This document shows positions 1 to 8,940 of a stretch of DNA of 47,296 nt, piece by piece (positions within the stretch are counted from its first letter, which is position 1; every line of letters starts with the position of its first letter). Below the pieces are notes generated by a model. The model made no database searches. It had not been told where the DNA came from and worked only from the letters and a program-made list of their open reading frames with translations. Made by a program: the position numbers and the translations under genes. Source of the stretch: Cysteiniphilum halobium (lineage in GTDB: Bacteria; Pseudomonadota; Gammaproteobacteria; Francisellales; Francisellaceae). The DNA is taken from positions 1 through 47,296 of the forward strand of contig NZ_QLIU01000003.1 in assembly GCF_003574425.1 (NCBI RefSeq). The letters run 5' to 3'.

Positions 1-18
1 TTTTCTTCGTGTACAGAG
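1..18 (-). mobile_element. IS terminus at left edge (partial)
   Basis: The first 18 bases are the exact reverse complement of 47123-47140, where the same sequence lies 66 bp before an IS4-like transposase start. The match stops at base 19. The body of the element would lie to the left of the window. I read this as the outer end of a second copy of the same insertion sequence, facing outward. Confidence 0.55.
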
Positions 19-387
19 AAGTGAGCTTATTAAGTTAAGAAATGAATACTTTCTATATGTTAGGTTAATAAAGGTAAAGGCTGCTAGAAAGTCAATTGTT
101 ATGCCAAAGCGAGCAGATGATTCTATAGTAGATGCATAACTAAAAATCCACATCAATGAAACATGTGCAGACATCATAAATAATTCTTTTCCTCTACTCA
201 TAAAAGCAATACGAAAGTTTTCAATAAGTTGACCTCTACACATTTCAAAGAAATTAAAAAATACAATTGCTATGGTACAATTAAAAAACAGTACAAAAAA
301 GGCGTTATAATTTTGTCCTAGTTTATAAACTAATATTTGTGATACAACAAAGCTAGCAATATAAAGGTAAACATATAAAATTCCCAT
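1..387 (-). pseudogene. DMT/EamA-like membrane transporter, interrupted by IS
   Basis: An open frame on the minus strand runs from an ATG at 387 to the window edge without a stop. It is very hydrophobic, with several predicted membrane helices and few charged residues. The pattern recalls the first half of drug/metabolite transporters (EamA type), but this is by general resemblance only. The frame stays open above 387 to about 480, with a GTG at 420 as another possible start. The last six codons (bases 1-18) fall in the IS terminus, so the native gene is cut at about base 19. It lies downstream of, and on the same strand as, a truncated LysR gene. Confidence 0.4.
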
Positions 388-535
388 GCGATGACTCCCC
401 CTCTCACCTTTGAATATCACAAAATATTTTTGATGTAGCGATCGTACATCATCATCTAAAAATTGTAAAACTGAATTTTAGAAATGCTCTTTTTTGCTTC
501 TGATTATAGTAACTAAAATAATGAGACAGATGCTA

Positions 536-1246
536 CTATGGGGTAGATATACCCTCTACCGAGCGGTTACAGTTCTTTTGCAAACCTTTTACTAAAAAAT
601 CACTTAATAACCTTATATTTGAGGCTCTACTTACAGGCTTATAATAAATATAAAAATTTAAAGGTGGGGTAACAATATCAAGTTCTATTTCAATCAGTTC
701 ACCTACATTCAATTCATTTTGAACTAGATCTTTACTAACCCAAATAATTCCTAAGCCATCTATAGCTGGCTTAACTAAATTGTCTGTAGAATCCGTTATG
801 TAACGAGGATTAATTCGAATTTTCTCATTTTCACTAAACTCCCAGCTTAAATCTGTAGAGTCTTTTATATTGAGTAAGCATGCATGATTAATTAGATCAC
901 TGATTTTTTTTGGACATCCATATTTTGTTATATATGATGGTGATGCAAATAAACTTTTAGAAGAGGAGAAAACAGGGAGTTTAATAATATTTTTATGCAC
1001 TAAATTAATATTGCTAATAGCAATATCTGCTTCTCCACTAAAAATTCTATAAGGCGAGTTACTGCCACAAAGAGTTAATTGAATTTTAGGATACTTTATT
1101 AAAAACTCAGTAGTTATTTGATTTACCCATTTTTTATTAATACTTGTAGGTGAAACTAAAGTTAATTTACCAGATGGTTCTATATTAAAGCTATCTATAG
1201 CTTCCCGAGCGAATTTAAGTTCCTCAATGATTTTAATAGCATGATT
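536..1246 (-). pseudogene. LysR-family regulator, 5'-truncated
   Basis: The minus-strand frame is open from a TGA near 1247-1249 down to its stop at 536. It encodes the linker helix and effector-binding domain of a LysR regulator. The translation contains the hinge motif GKLTLVSP, the subdomain region with GEADIAISN, an SPSYITKYG segment, and the typical late motif DGLGIIWVSKDLV. The N-terminal winged helix-turn-helix (about 60 residues) is missing, and the DNA just upstream (1250-1310) does not encode one. A GTG at 1000 could only start a protein of about 154 residues lacking the DNA-binding part. I infer a dead gene. LysR genes are often divergent from their target, but here the neighbouring transporter remnant is on the same strand. 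Confidence 0.7.
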
Positions 1247-1310
1247 ATTTAATAGTCATGTGTGTTAAAAGTACATTTTAAATGCAATTTCACTGAATGG
1301 GTAATGCAAC

Positions 1311-1949
1311 TTATTTTTTCATTATTACATATTGTGCCACTAGTGCCTTTGCCCATAGGTAACTAAAGGTGCCAATATAAACACCTCCTAAAACATCACT
1401 TAGATAATGTTGTGTGCTTAAGACTCGACTAATAGTAATAACAAGTGCGATGATAATACATAACACAGTGAACTTTTTGTTTGCCACTAAATGGGCTAAA
1501 CCTAATAAGCCTGCAAATCCAAGAGTGGCATGTCCTGATGGGAAACTGTTGAATAGGCGTTTGTGCGACAACCAGTGAAATCCATATAAACCATCTTGTA
1601 AGAACAGCTCAGGACGATAGCGTGCAAGAGTCACTTTGATCACTGTCGCTACAGCAATCGAGATAAATAAACTTACTGTCCATACGAGTAAGTGAGGATT
1701 CAATTTAGTGCGTATTTTTTGCCAAATACAGATAAGCACAAGAATAATAAAAAGAACAAACCAATGATCCGGATCAAAAATAAATGACAGAAGATTGGAA
1801 AGTTTAATAAGAATATTATGCTGAAGTTGCTCACTAATTAATATGACTAATAAACGATCAATGTAAATATAACTCAGTGCACAAATAATAAAAGTAATAA
1901 TACCATAGAGCAATGTGTTTTTGATGAGTTTTTGGAAGTTGCCGGTCAT
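1311..1949 (-). CDS. PAP2-family phosphatase, membrane
   Basis: This is a type 2 phosphatidic acid phosphatase-like integral membrane protein of 212 residues, with about six membrane helices. All three PAP2 motifs are present: K105-x6-R112-P113, the PSGH box at 137-140 and SR-x5-H-x3-D (S174/R175, H181, D185). Such enzymes dephosphorylate undecaprenyl-PP, phosphatidic acid or phosphatidylglycerol-P at the membrane; which substrate applies here is unknown. The frame could start 21 codons earlier, but the ATG at 1949 is preceded by AAAAAGGAACAG at good spacing, and the extra residues look non-native. Confidence 0.85.
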   Translation of the reverse strand: MTGNFQKLIKNTLLYGIITFIICALSYIYIDRLLVILISEQLQHNILIKLSNLLSFIFDPDHWFVLFIILVLICIWQKIRTKLNPHLLVWTVSLFISIAVATVIKVTLARYRPELFLQDGLYGFHWLSHKRLFNSFPSGHATLGFAGLLGLAHLVANKKFTVLCIIIALVITISRVLSTQHYLSDVLGGVYIGTFSYLWAKALVAQYVIMKK

Positions 1950-2064
1950 AATGAGTCTGTTCCTTTTTAAGATGGCAAAAGCGTAGCTTTTTTTAGCAGA
2001 TAAATAAAGCATTGTTTAGTAATCTAGCTAACAAGCAAAAAGTATTTTAAGTTTAGGTGGGATA

Positions 2065-2910
2065 TTATTTAACCCCAAGCTCAATCAAGCGCTCATCCAA
2101 AAATGCGTCAGCAGTTGGGTATTTATCAGATAAATATACATCAGCTTTTGCATGCATAAAACACGGTATTGACATGCGATCAACACCCTGTGCTTCACCT
2201 TCAGGTTTCACCACACGATGTTTAGTGGCAATGTATTCAAAGTTGGTCATCTCTTGTAGCATATCGCCAATATTGATGATAATGGATTGAGGCTTGCAGG
2301 GTACTTCATACCATTTATCTTCTTTGTGTGCGTAAACCTCCAAGCCCGGTGAGGAAGCAACTGGTAAAAGTGTGATTAAATTAATATCCTCATGTGCTGC
2401 AGCACGAATTGCACCTGGTTCTTCATCACCTTTGATGGCAGGGTAATGTAACACACGAAATAATGTACGATCAAATGATAAAGCTTCTACTAGTGGCATG
2501 TGGAGTTTTTGGGAGGTCTTTGGATCCATATGATCATCAATCCATTGCAGTAAGGTCTTGCCAAGCTCAAACAGTTTCTCAAACAGTTCGCGTGCTTTGT
2601 TAGAGACTTCTTTAGGATAACGCCCATTAGGAAAATACAAATGAAAATAATGTTTAAGATCACGTGTAGTTTCACCCTTGGCAGTTTCTGAGATGTCCAT
2701 TGGAAAGTAACCATCTTGAGTTGTTTTATCATAATAATAATTGTGGGCAGCTTTTGAATTAATAAATTCACGCCATTCACTATACACATCTTCAATGAGT
2801 TGCCAGTTGATAGGATGTGTTTCTAATACGCCAAATCCTGTTTGTTTCAAAGAGTCGGTAAAGCGCTTTGCCGCGTTTTTGGCATAGTAATCAACACTTA
2901 AAATTTTCAT
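2065..2910 (-). CDS. 2-oxoglutarate/Fe(II)-dependent oxygenase, isopenicillin N synthase-like
   Basis: The 281-residue protein belongs to the isopenicillin-N-synthase-like 2OG-Fe(II) oxygenases. The facial triad appears as H-x-D in AAAHEDINLITLLP (about residue 170) and the distal His in ATKHRVV (about 230). The 2OG-binding R-x-S is in DRMSIP (about 250). The N-terminal region resembles the non-haem dioxygenase N domain. The substrate cannot be told from sequence. The ATG at 2910 follows AGGTG at 6 nt and is preferred over a GTG three codons upstream. The gene is divergent from rpoA2 across 271 bp. Confidence 0.85.
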   Translation of the reverse strand: MKILSVDYYAKNAAKRFTDSLKQTGFGVLETHPINWQLIEDVYSEWREFINSKAAHNYYYDKTTQDGYFPMDISETAKGETTRDLKHYFHLYFPNGRYPKEVSNKARELFEKLFELGKTLLQWIDDHMDPKTSQKLHMPLVEALSFDRTLFRVLHYPAIKGDEEPGAIRAAAHEDINLITLLPVASSPGLEVYAHKEDKWYEVPCKPQSIIINIGDMLQEMTNFEYIATKHRVVKPEGEAQGVDRMSIPCFMHAKADVYLSDKYPTADAFLDERLIELGVK

Positions 2911-3060
2911 TAAAAACACCTACTTTATTGGTTTAATATGACGCTGGCATGCTAAATAGCAAAGGCATACCTGTCAAGAGGGGACGTGATTATACCTGAT
3001 GTGCTTCGATAACTTTTCATCAAATGTCAATTTCTTTTAGGTTTTTTAGAAAAAATTTGA

Positions 3061-3066
3061 TAGAAT
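3061..3066 (+). promoter_or_regulatory. possible -10 element upstream of rpoA2
   Basis: TAGAAT differs from the sigma70 -10 consensus at one position and lies about 115 nt before the rpoA2 start codon. No convincing -35 hexamer is seen at 16-18 nt, so this is only a candidate. Confidence 0.2.
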
Positions 3067-3181
3067 GCTGCAAAATTTCGACATCTGTATTTATCAAATC
3101 TTGCTATTTGACGCTTGGCCTTGTCAAGTAATTAAATAGCATTGAGATGTAAGATATATAAACAAAAGGGTATATAAAACG

Positions 3182-4135
3182 ATGGCATTAGAACATTTGT
3201 TGCATCCGACAACAGTGAATAACCTTGAGAAAAATGATAAAGAAGCAAAGATTATTTTGGAACCTTTAGAGCGTGGTTTTGGCTATACGCTTGGATTTTC
3301 ATTAAAACAAATTTTAGCCAATGCTTTATCAGGTGCTGCGTTAACGCGTGTTAAGTTTAACGATGGTGATGATTTGTCTGTTAAGTTGCCAACGACTGAA
3401 ACAGTAGAAGAGATTTTGCTTAATTTACAAGCCATTGAGTTTAAACTGTCTCCTGAACACAAGACAGCTGAGATTGCAATTAAGCTTTCAGGTAAGGCAA
3501 AAGAAATCTATGCGGCAGATTTAACGGTTTCTGAAGGTCTAGAGATTTTAAATCCTGATGTTTATATCTGTCACTATGAAGGTAAAGAGAAGCTCTCAAT
3601 CGATGGTCACATTGATCTAGGCGTCGGTTATATTGCTGCCGAGCAAAACTTTGCTGATGGCTGGTTTATGCTAGATGCGTCTTATTCGCCAATCGTGAGC
3701 TGCAGCTATAATGTTGAGAATGCGCGTGTTGCACAAAAAACTGACTTGGATAAATTAATCCTTGAAATCAAAACAGATGGTAGTTTAACACCATCTGAAG
3801 CGCTAAGCTTGGCAGCACAAAAAATTCAAACGCAAATGTCAAATATTGTTGATGAAGATGAGTTGGCAGAACGTTTGTATGTTGAAGAAGAGCCGCAAAT
3901 TGATCCGTTCTTACTAAAAACAGTTGAAGAATTAGATTTAACGGTACGTTCAGCAAATTGTTTAAAGTCAGAGAATATTCGTTACATCGGCGAGTTAGTG
4001 CAGCGTACTGAATCTGAGCTTATGAAAACACCAAACTTTGGTCGCAAATCTCTGAATGAAATCAAAGAAAAATTATCTTCTTATGGTTACTCACTGGGGA
4101 CAATCGTGGATGATTGGCCAAAGGAGTTAATCTAA
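3182..4135 (+). CDS. rpoA2: RNA polymerase alpha subunit, second/alternative copy
   Basis: The 317-residue protein has a full alpha N-terminal domain (about 1-225) with [13 protein letters not shown] at 26-38, an acidic linker, and a C-terminal domain (about 245-317) with TVRSANCLK and GRKSLNEIK. These keep the DNA/UP-element contacts equivalent to E. coli R265, N268, K298 and S299. The gene stands alone, not in a ribosomal-protein operon, as with the second alpha gene of Francisella. The segment [10 protein letters not shown] (38-47) carries Lys42-Gln43 where E. coli has Arg44-Arg45. E. coli R45 is needed for alpha-beta assembly. I infer a partner in an alpha heterodimer. The ordinary rpoA is not in this window. 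Confidence 0.92.
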   Translation: MALEHLLHPTTVNNLEKNDKEAKIILEPLERGFGYTLGFSLKQILANALSGAALTRVKFNDGDDLSVKLPTTETVEEILLNLQAIEFKLSPEHKTAEIAIKLSGKAKEIYAADLTVSEGLEILNPDVYICHYEGKEKLSIDGHIDLGVGYIAAEQNFADGWFMLDASYSPIVSCSYNVENARVAQKTDLDKLILEIKTDGSLTPSEALSLAAQKIQTQMSNIVDEDELAERLYVEEEPQIDPFLLKTVEELDLTVRSANCLKSENIRYIGELVQRTESELMKTPNFGRKSLNEIKEKLSSYGYSLGTIVDDWPKELI

Positions 4136-4202
4136 AATACCTTGATAAAAAATTATGGCTACTTTGCCCACTTTTACCGTTTAAGTGTTGGCGCCTAAGC
4201 TG

Positions 4203-4219
4203 AAGACATTTGTTGTCTT
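4203..4219 (+). terminator. weak hairpin downstream of rpoA2
   Basis: AAGACA (4203-4208) pairs with TGTCTT (4214-4219) around a 5-nt loop, followed by T-rich sequence. The stem is short and AT-rich. It lies between convergent rpoA2 and the MFS gene, so it may act as a weak terminator. Confidence 0.25.
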
Positions 4220-4293
4220 TATACCTCTTCCCTTTGACTTTGCTAAGTACAGTATTTTTTTTGCTATGATTTTTATGATTATTGTATTAACGA

Positions 4294-5544
4294 TCACATA
4301 GATGTATTGCAAACGTTTGCTGACTTTGCAGGAATAAAACTCAGGATTACTGCAATAATCAATCCAATTAAGATAGGCAATAAGGCAGTTTGAAATCCGC
4401 CTAAGGTGTTGGCATTACATTGATAAGCCGATTGATACCAACTTAAAATCCAACCGATTAATGGCTGCAATATTGGTCCGCCCAGACCAATAATAATCAT
4501 ATTGGTAAATCCCATTGCCATACCTTGGGCATCGGGATGAGATAGCTTTTCAATAGAGGGGAATGGCAGAATATACGCACCGGAGCCAAAACCAAGTAGG
4601 AAAAGTAAAATATTGCCAAGATAAAAAGGTATCGCGATATATAACAGGATGATAAAGCTAATCAGTGTAATAAGGCTAAATAGTTGCATCACATAACTAC
4701 AGCGAATTTTGTTAGCAAGCCAACCACTGCCAGCAGCGCCAACAGCAGCACCTATAAAGATAAGTGCCGTGGCATGGGCAGCGTGATTGCCTTGATCTGG
4801 ATAAAGCACTTGAATAAAACCAATACTCCAAAGAGAAGCAAAGGCGCTAATAATGGTGAAAATTAATCCGCCAAATAAGCTATAACGCCACACATCAGTA
4901 TCCTTTAGTAATACTATAAAATGCTTTAGCGTATGTGTTTGACAATTTGTTTGTTTGTCAATCTCACAGCACTCATGCGCATTACCTTTAACAAAAATTA
5001 AAATCAAAGCAGCAAGTGCTAAGCCGATCACTGCACATATAATCATTGCTGCACGCCAACCATAGTCGTTGACTGCATGCTCAAGAAAATAATCTCCTGC
5101 AGCTCCTCCAAGCATGCCCATCATTTCAAGCAATCCAGCAACAATGGTGAATCTCTTGGGAAACCAGCGTGCTGCAAGATACATGGCACAAGCAACACCT
5201 GGTGCACTGGCAATACCCATGATAATACGAGAGGTATTTGCGGTAGCAAAATCTTCAGAAAAAGCAAAACCCAGTGTGCTTAAACTTAAGATAAGTGCAC
5301 CAATAAATAAGGTCTTTTTAGGTCCAAATTTATCGATAATAAAGCCAGATGGGATTTGCAAAAGGATGTAAGGGTAGAAAAATGCAGAAGATAAAAAGCC
5401 AATTTCAGTCAAGTTAATGCATAAATCACGCATTAACGTTGGCACCATTAAGCTGGTTGATCCTTGTAGTAGAAATTGATAGAGCACAAAAAAGCCGCCA
5501 AGAAAGCAAATCCAAGCGGCAAGTATATTTCGTCGTCTGATCAT
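4294..5544 (-). CDS. MFS transporter, Francisella phagosomal-transporter-like
   Basis: This is a 416-residue major facilitator with about 12 membrane helices. The MFS motif A analogue DKFGPKKT lies between helices 2 and 3, and a central hydrophilic loop of about 25 residues contains several Cys and His. The N-terminal GFFVLYQFLLQGSTSLMVP segment and overall pattern recall the MFS proteins expanded in Francisella and Legionella (Pht family), which import amino acids or nucleosides. The substrate is unknown. A second, divergent MFS of the same general type is at 24678. The stop is near a weak hairpin shared with convergent rpoA2. Confidence 0.8.
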   Translation of the reverse strand: MIRRRNILAAWICFLGGFFVLYQFLLQGSTSLMVPTLMRDLCINLTEIGFLSSAFFYPYILLQIPSGFIIDKFGPKKTLFIGALILSLSTLGFAFSEDFATANTSRIIMGIASAPGVACAMYLAARWFPKRFTIVAGLLEMMGMLGGAAGDYFLEHAVNDYGWRAAMIICAVIGLALAALILIFVKGNAHECCEIDKQTNCQTHTLKHFIVLLKDTDVWRYSLFGGLIFTIISAFASLWSIGFIQVLYPDQGNHAAHATALIFIGAAVGAAGSGWLANKIRCSYVMQLFSLITLISFIILLYIAIPFYLGNILLFLLGFGSGAYILPFPSIEKLSHPDAQGMAMGFTNMIIIGLGGPILQPLIGWILSWYQSAYQCNANTLGGFQTALLPILIGLIIAVILSFIPAKSANVCNTSM

Positions 5545-5631
5545 GAGTTTATCACTAGCGCATTTTTAATGTGCCTTTTATACTGAAAAAACAGCGAAAT
5601 GTCGAAGGGTGTTTGTGGTTTTTTTATGTTA

Positions 5632-6744
5632 TTACATCAGTTGCTTATTGATCATTTCCGCTAGATGGTAGGTGATAACATAATATGCTTGTTCATCACT
5701 AATATGAAATTGAGGATCTTGCATGTTGTTATTAATGCTTTGTGCAAGCATTGTTGATAAGGTAAACATTACATTGGCAAACATATTATCCTTAGCGTTT
5801 TTAATGTTATTGTAATCTGCCGCGATCGGTTGACCTTCCATTGTTGTGGTTAAAAGAAACTTTAATGCATTTGTAGTGTCATTAAAGCCAGATTTCTGTA
5901 ATGCACTATGTACCATATTTTTTATTTGATTAGGTATTAATGGAATTGAAATATCTTCGCCTAGAAATTTAAACGTATAAGTAAGGTTCAAAAAGCCATC
6001 AATTGCTGCCGATATATCGTTGGCTGCTTCAGACAACTGTTGAACCTTGGCATTGGTTTGTACGTTTTGCAAAGCAGAAACAACCATATCTTGATTGATA
6101 GCATAGATTGTTTCAATAGCCATGCCACGGGCTTGATAATAGCTATTAAATGCATTAGTTGGAATGCTGTAAGCTAACGCATTGAATTTAACATATGTAT
6201 TTTGCGCTTTTACAAGGTCACTATTGTTCTGTGTCATATTTATTGCATGAACTGCCATATAGTTTAGTAAATAATTAAACTCATAAGCATTTTGTGATGT
6301 GGCGTCATATGCATTAAGAAATGCCACGCGAGCATTCCATAGTTGTTGCAAGTTAGTACTTGCATTGGTCAATGACTTATCCATTTGATCAATTTTTGGA
6401 AAACTACTTATAGTATCAGATAAATCATGTAAAAATGCATCATAGTACTTTATTGTTGCTTGGAACTCTGGCGCATGATAGAACGCATTGTATTGCTTTG
6501 AAGCTAATGAAACAAAGTTAGCAGCATGTACAGTAGCTGCAATATATTTATTATGTTTAGCGCTTTTGATAGTCAACTCTAATTGCTCAATATTAGTTGG
6601 TTGTGGTTTGCCATCTTTTGGAAAGCTAATATTATTTACTTTTTCAACAGCCTCTGTGACATCCCTTTTTTCGACACCAACTGAGGCAAAAGCTGTAGTT
6701 GATAACATAAGACTACTCGCAATTATTAAACTTAATTTTTTCAT
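5632..6744 (-). CDS. exported helical protein of unknown function
   Basis: The 370-residue product starts with a clear Sec signal peptide (MKKLSLIIASSLMLSTTAFA) with a signal peptidase I-type AFA end and no lipobox. The rest is predicted mostly helical, rich in Asn, Ala and Gln, and contains no cysteine. I recognise no domain. The start is set by GGAGAAG six nt before the ATG. It is a monocistronic gene between an MFS carrier and a repeat element. The likely location is periplasmic or secreted; no function is proposed. Confidence 0.75.
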   Translation of the reverse strand: MKKLSLIIASSLMLSTTAFASVGVEKRDVTEAVEKVNNISFPKDGKPQPTNIEQLELTIKSAKHNKYIAATVHAANFVSLASKQYNAFYHAPEFQATIKYYDAFLHDLSDTISSFPKIDQMDKSLTNASTNLQQLWNARVAFLNAYDATSQNAYEFNYLLNYMAVHAINMTQNNSDLVKAQNTYVKFNALAYSIPTNAFNSYYQARGMAIETIYAINQDMVVSALQNVQTNAKVQQLSEAANDISAAIDGFLNLTYTFKFLGEDISIPLIPNQIKNMVHSALQKSGFNDTTNALKFLLTTTMEGQPIAADYNNIKNAKDNMFANVMFTLSTMLAQSINNNMQDPQFHISDEQAYYVITYHLAEMINKQLM

Positions 6745-6892
6745 TTTCTTCTCCGTGTATGTTTGTGTTGCATGAGGGAATTTACTGTTTTTTGATCAAT
6801 GATGGAAATTAACATTGCTGATAGGAATATTAGTTTTTTAAATAACTGAAACTTTTACACTAAAATTCTGTGCGTATTTCATCTTTGCATGT

Positions 6893-7103
6893 GTATCTTA
6901 CTTGTGAATCATTTATTGAAAGTTCAATGTAGTTGTTGGATTGCAGATAATAGCTGTCCTTGATAGAGTCTTTGGGTGCCGATTTGCTAAAACAATGAAA
7001 TGATTCATCGTTTCTTAAGCATCCGTTATTAGCAATATCAAAGAACTTAAAAGAACGAGAAATTCAATGGCAGAAACACTATAAAATGGTTTGCGAGCGG
7101 TAT
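6893..7103 (+). repeat. MITE-like element copy 1 (degenerate left end)
   Basis: This copy fills most of the 393-bp gap 6745-7137. The right end (7070-7103) matches the right ends of the copies at 36676-36907 and 46554-46922, reading inward ATACCGCTCGCAAACCATTT on the minus strand. The left end (from about 6893) is only loosely similar. The core holds the family hairpin AAACAATGAA (6990-6999) / TTCATCGTTT (7004-7013), with one A-C mismatch on the plus strand that becomes G-U in a minus-strand RNA. The frame through the core ends in WIADNSCP-stop, as in the other copies. Confidence 0.65.
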
Positions 7104-7108
7104 ATAAT
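7103..7108 (+). promoter_or_regulatory. candidate -10 of bamC at repeat boundary
   Basis: A perfect TATAAT begins on the last base of the repeat (…GCGGTAT) and continues into flanking DNA, 30 nt before the bamC ATG. No good -35 is seen at 16-18 nt, so promoter activity is uncertain. Confidence 0.3.
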
Positions 7109-7137
7109 GCCGTTACCTTTTTTCAAGTAAAGTAGTC

Positions 7138-8196
7138 ATGAAATTTAATAAAATCACTGCATGTACACTTGCAATTTTAAGTATCAGTACGTTGGCGGGT
7201 TGTTCGTCAACGAGTCATTTTTTCCGTAATCGTGATTTTGATTACGCACGCCAACCTGTTGAGCAAAATAAACCACTAGAAGTGCCAAAATCTGTTTCAA
7301 CAGACCCTAATATTCATCCGGCATTGGTTATTCCTAAAGGGCAAACAAGCTTTACTAAAGATGAGTTGTCTCAAGCGCAAAATGCGATGTTGCCACCTAA
7401 CTTTGTGTCGAATTATGATGTTAGTGCCGTTGAGCAAAAACAGCTTTATATCGTCTCAACGAAACTAAATTATGACAAAGACAATCAAGCTAAACTTGTT
7501 GTTTATGAGCCTTATGCGGTAACGTGGCTGATTGTTGAATCTGCGTTAAAAGACAAGTTGCCTAACATAACGCTTGAAAAGACAGATCAAGATAATAGTC
7601 GTTTTGTCGTTAAAGACAAAGCTTCTGGTGAGTCTTATTACATCTTTGTTGCACATGTTAAAAATGAATTCAGACGTGCTGAGTTGTCTTTGTTTAACAT
7701 GGATGAAAAGCCTGCTGTTACCAAAGCGGCAAGTAGCATTGTTGAGCAAATCCAAAAATCGATAGAAGGACAAAAAGTTACTGAAGAAACATTGGTTAAT
7801 GCTCAATTTGGCTTTATTAATAGCGAAAATGGTTTGAAGTTCCAGCTTTATACTAAGGATAAAGTTGTATCTATTGTGTTTGTCGGTAATACAGGTGTAA
7901 TTCGTAAAACCCTGGAACGTGCATTAAAAGACGCAGGCTATAAATATGTTGCATATGATGCAAAAGAGCAAACGATTCTGTTTGAGGATGGCAAGAATCG
8001 GAGTTATTTGTTGTACTTGTATCCATACACACAAAATGGTTCGATCTTTAGTGATATGAGTAATTGGCGTAATTTCTTTAGAGAAGAGCAAAAACAATTA
8101 AGGGTTTCACTTTTTGATATCAAACAGGTACTGATTCCAGTGGATAAAGCAAAGCCAATTTTGGCTGCAATTGCATCACATATTCCACTTAAATAA
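7138..8196 (+). CDS. bamC: BamC-like outer membrane assembly lipoprotein
   Basis: The 352-residue lipoprotein has a signal peptide ending in the lipobox LAGC, with Cys22 as the lipidation site. The segment after it (RDFDYARQPVEQNKPLEVP) resembles the unstructured BamC N-terminus that contacts BamD. Two alpha/beta regions follow (about 100-205 and 215-345), consistent with the tandem helix-grip domains of BamC. Position supports the call: it sits 19 bp before purC, as bamC does in E. coli. BamC is an accessory subunit of the beta-barrel assembly machine on the inner leaflet of the outer membrane. Confidence 0.75.
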   Translation: MKFNKITACTLAILSISTLAGCSSTSHFFRNRDFDYARQPVEQNKPLEVPKSVSTDPNIHPALVIPKGQTSFTKDELSQAQNAMLPPNFVSNYDVSAVEQKQLYIVSTKLNYDKDNQAKLVVYEPYAVTWLIVESALKDKLPNITLEKTDQDNSRFVVKDKASGESYYIFVAHVKNEFRRAELSLFNMDEKPAVTKAASSIVEQIQKSIEGQKVTEETLVNAQFGFINSENGLKFQLYTKDKVVSIVFVGNTGVIRKTLERALKDAGYKYVAYDAKEQTILFEDGKNRSYLLYLYPYTQNGSIFSDMSNWRNFFREEQKQLRVSLFDIKQVLIPVDKAKPILAAIASHIPLK

Positions 8197-8215
8197 CAGA
8201 TAAAAGGCAATAAAA

Positions 8216-8923
8216 ATGGTTAAAGAGTTGATATACCAGGGTAAGGCTAAGTCAGTCTATCATAGTGAAGATGCCGATAAAGTCATTATTGAGTATCGTG
8301 ATGATGCCACAGCATTTAATGGTGTTAAAAAGGAGGCTCTGGCCGATAAAGGGCGTGTTAATAACTTATTTAATGCCTATATTATGCAAAAACTTGAACA
8401 AGAAGGTGTGAAAACGCATTTTGTTAAAGTTTTAAGTGATAATGAAAGCCTAATGAAACGACTTGAAATGATCCCTGTTGAATGTGTAGTGCGTAATTAC
8501 GCTGCGGGTGGAATTTGTAAGCGCTTGGGTCTTGAAAAAGGCATGAAGTTCAATAAGCCCGTGTTTGAATTCTTTTTAAAAGATGACGCTCTTGGGGACC
8601 CAATGATTAATACATCACATATTTTAAGCTTTAATTGGGCAACGGCATCAGAAATTCACTTTATGCGTGAAGCGACTTTTAAGGTGAATGATATTTTATC
8701 TGGAGTTTTTGCTAAAGCAGGCTTGTTGCTAGTTGATTATAAGCTTGAATTTGGACGCTTTAAAGGTGAGATACTACTAGGGGACGAGTTTAGTCCTGAT
8801 GGATGTAGATTATGGGATAAAGAAACAAAAGAGGTATTTGATAAGGATCGTTTTCGCCAAGATTTAGGCGATGTGATCGGACATTATAAAACCGTCGCTA
8901 GACGTATAGGATTGAGTTTATAA
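8216..8923 (+). CDS. purC: SAICAR synthase (phosphoribosylaminoimidazole-succinocarboxamide synthase)
   Basis: The 235-residue enzyme joins aspartate to CAIR with ATP in purine synthesis. It contains the SAICAR synthase signatures: YQGKAKSVY near the start, [12 protein letters not shown] in the middle and [18 protein letters not shown] near the C-terminus. The length is normal for the bacterial single-domain form. It follows bamC at 19 bp and is probably co-transcribed. Confidence 0.97.
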   Translation: MVKELIYQGKAKSVYHSEDADKVIIEYRDDATAFNGVKKEALADKGRVNNLFNAYIMQKLEQEGVKTHFVKVLSDNESLMKRLEMIPVECVVRNYAAGGICKRLGLEKGMKFNKPVFEFFLKDDALGDPMINTSHILSFNWATASEIHFMREATFKVNDILSGVFAKAGLLLVDYKLEFGRFKGEILLGDEFSPDGCRLWDKETKEVFDKDRFRQDLGDVIGHYKTVARRIGLSL

Positions 8924-8940
8924 TATTATCAGGATATTAT

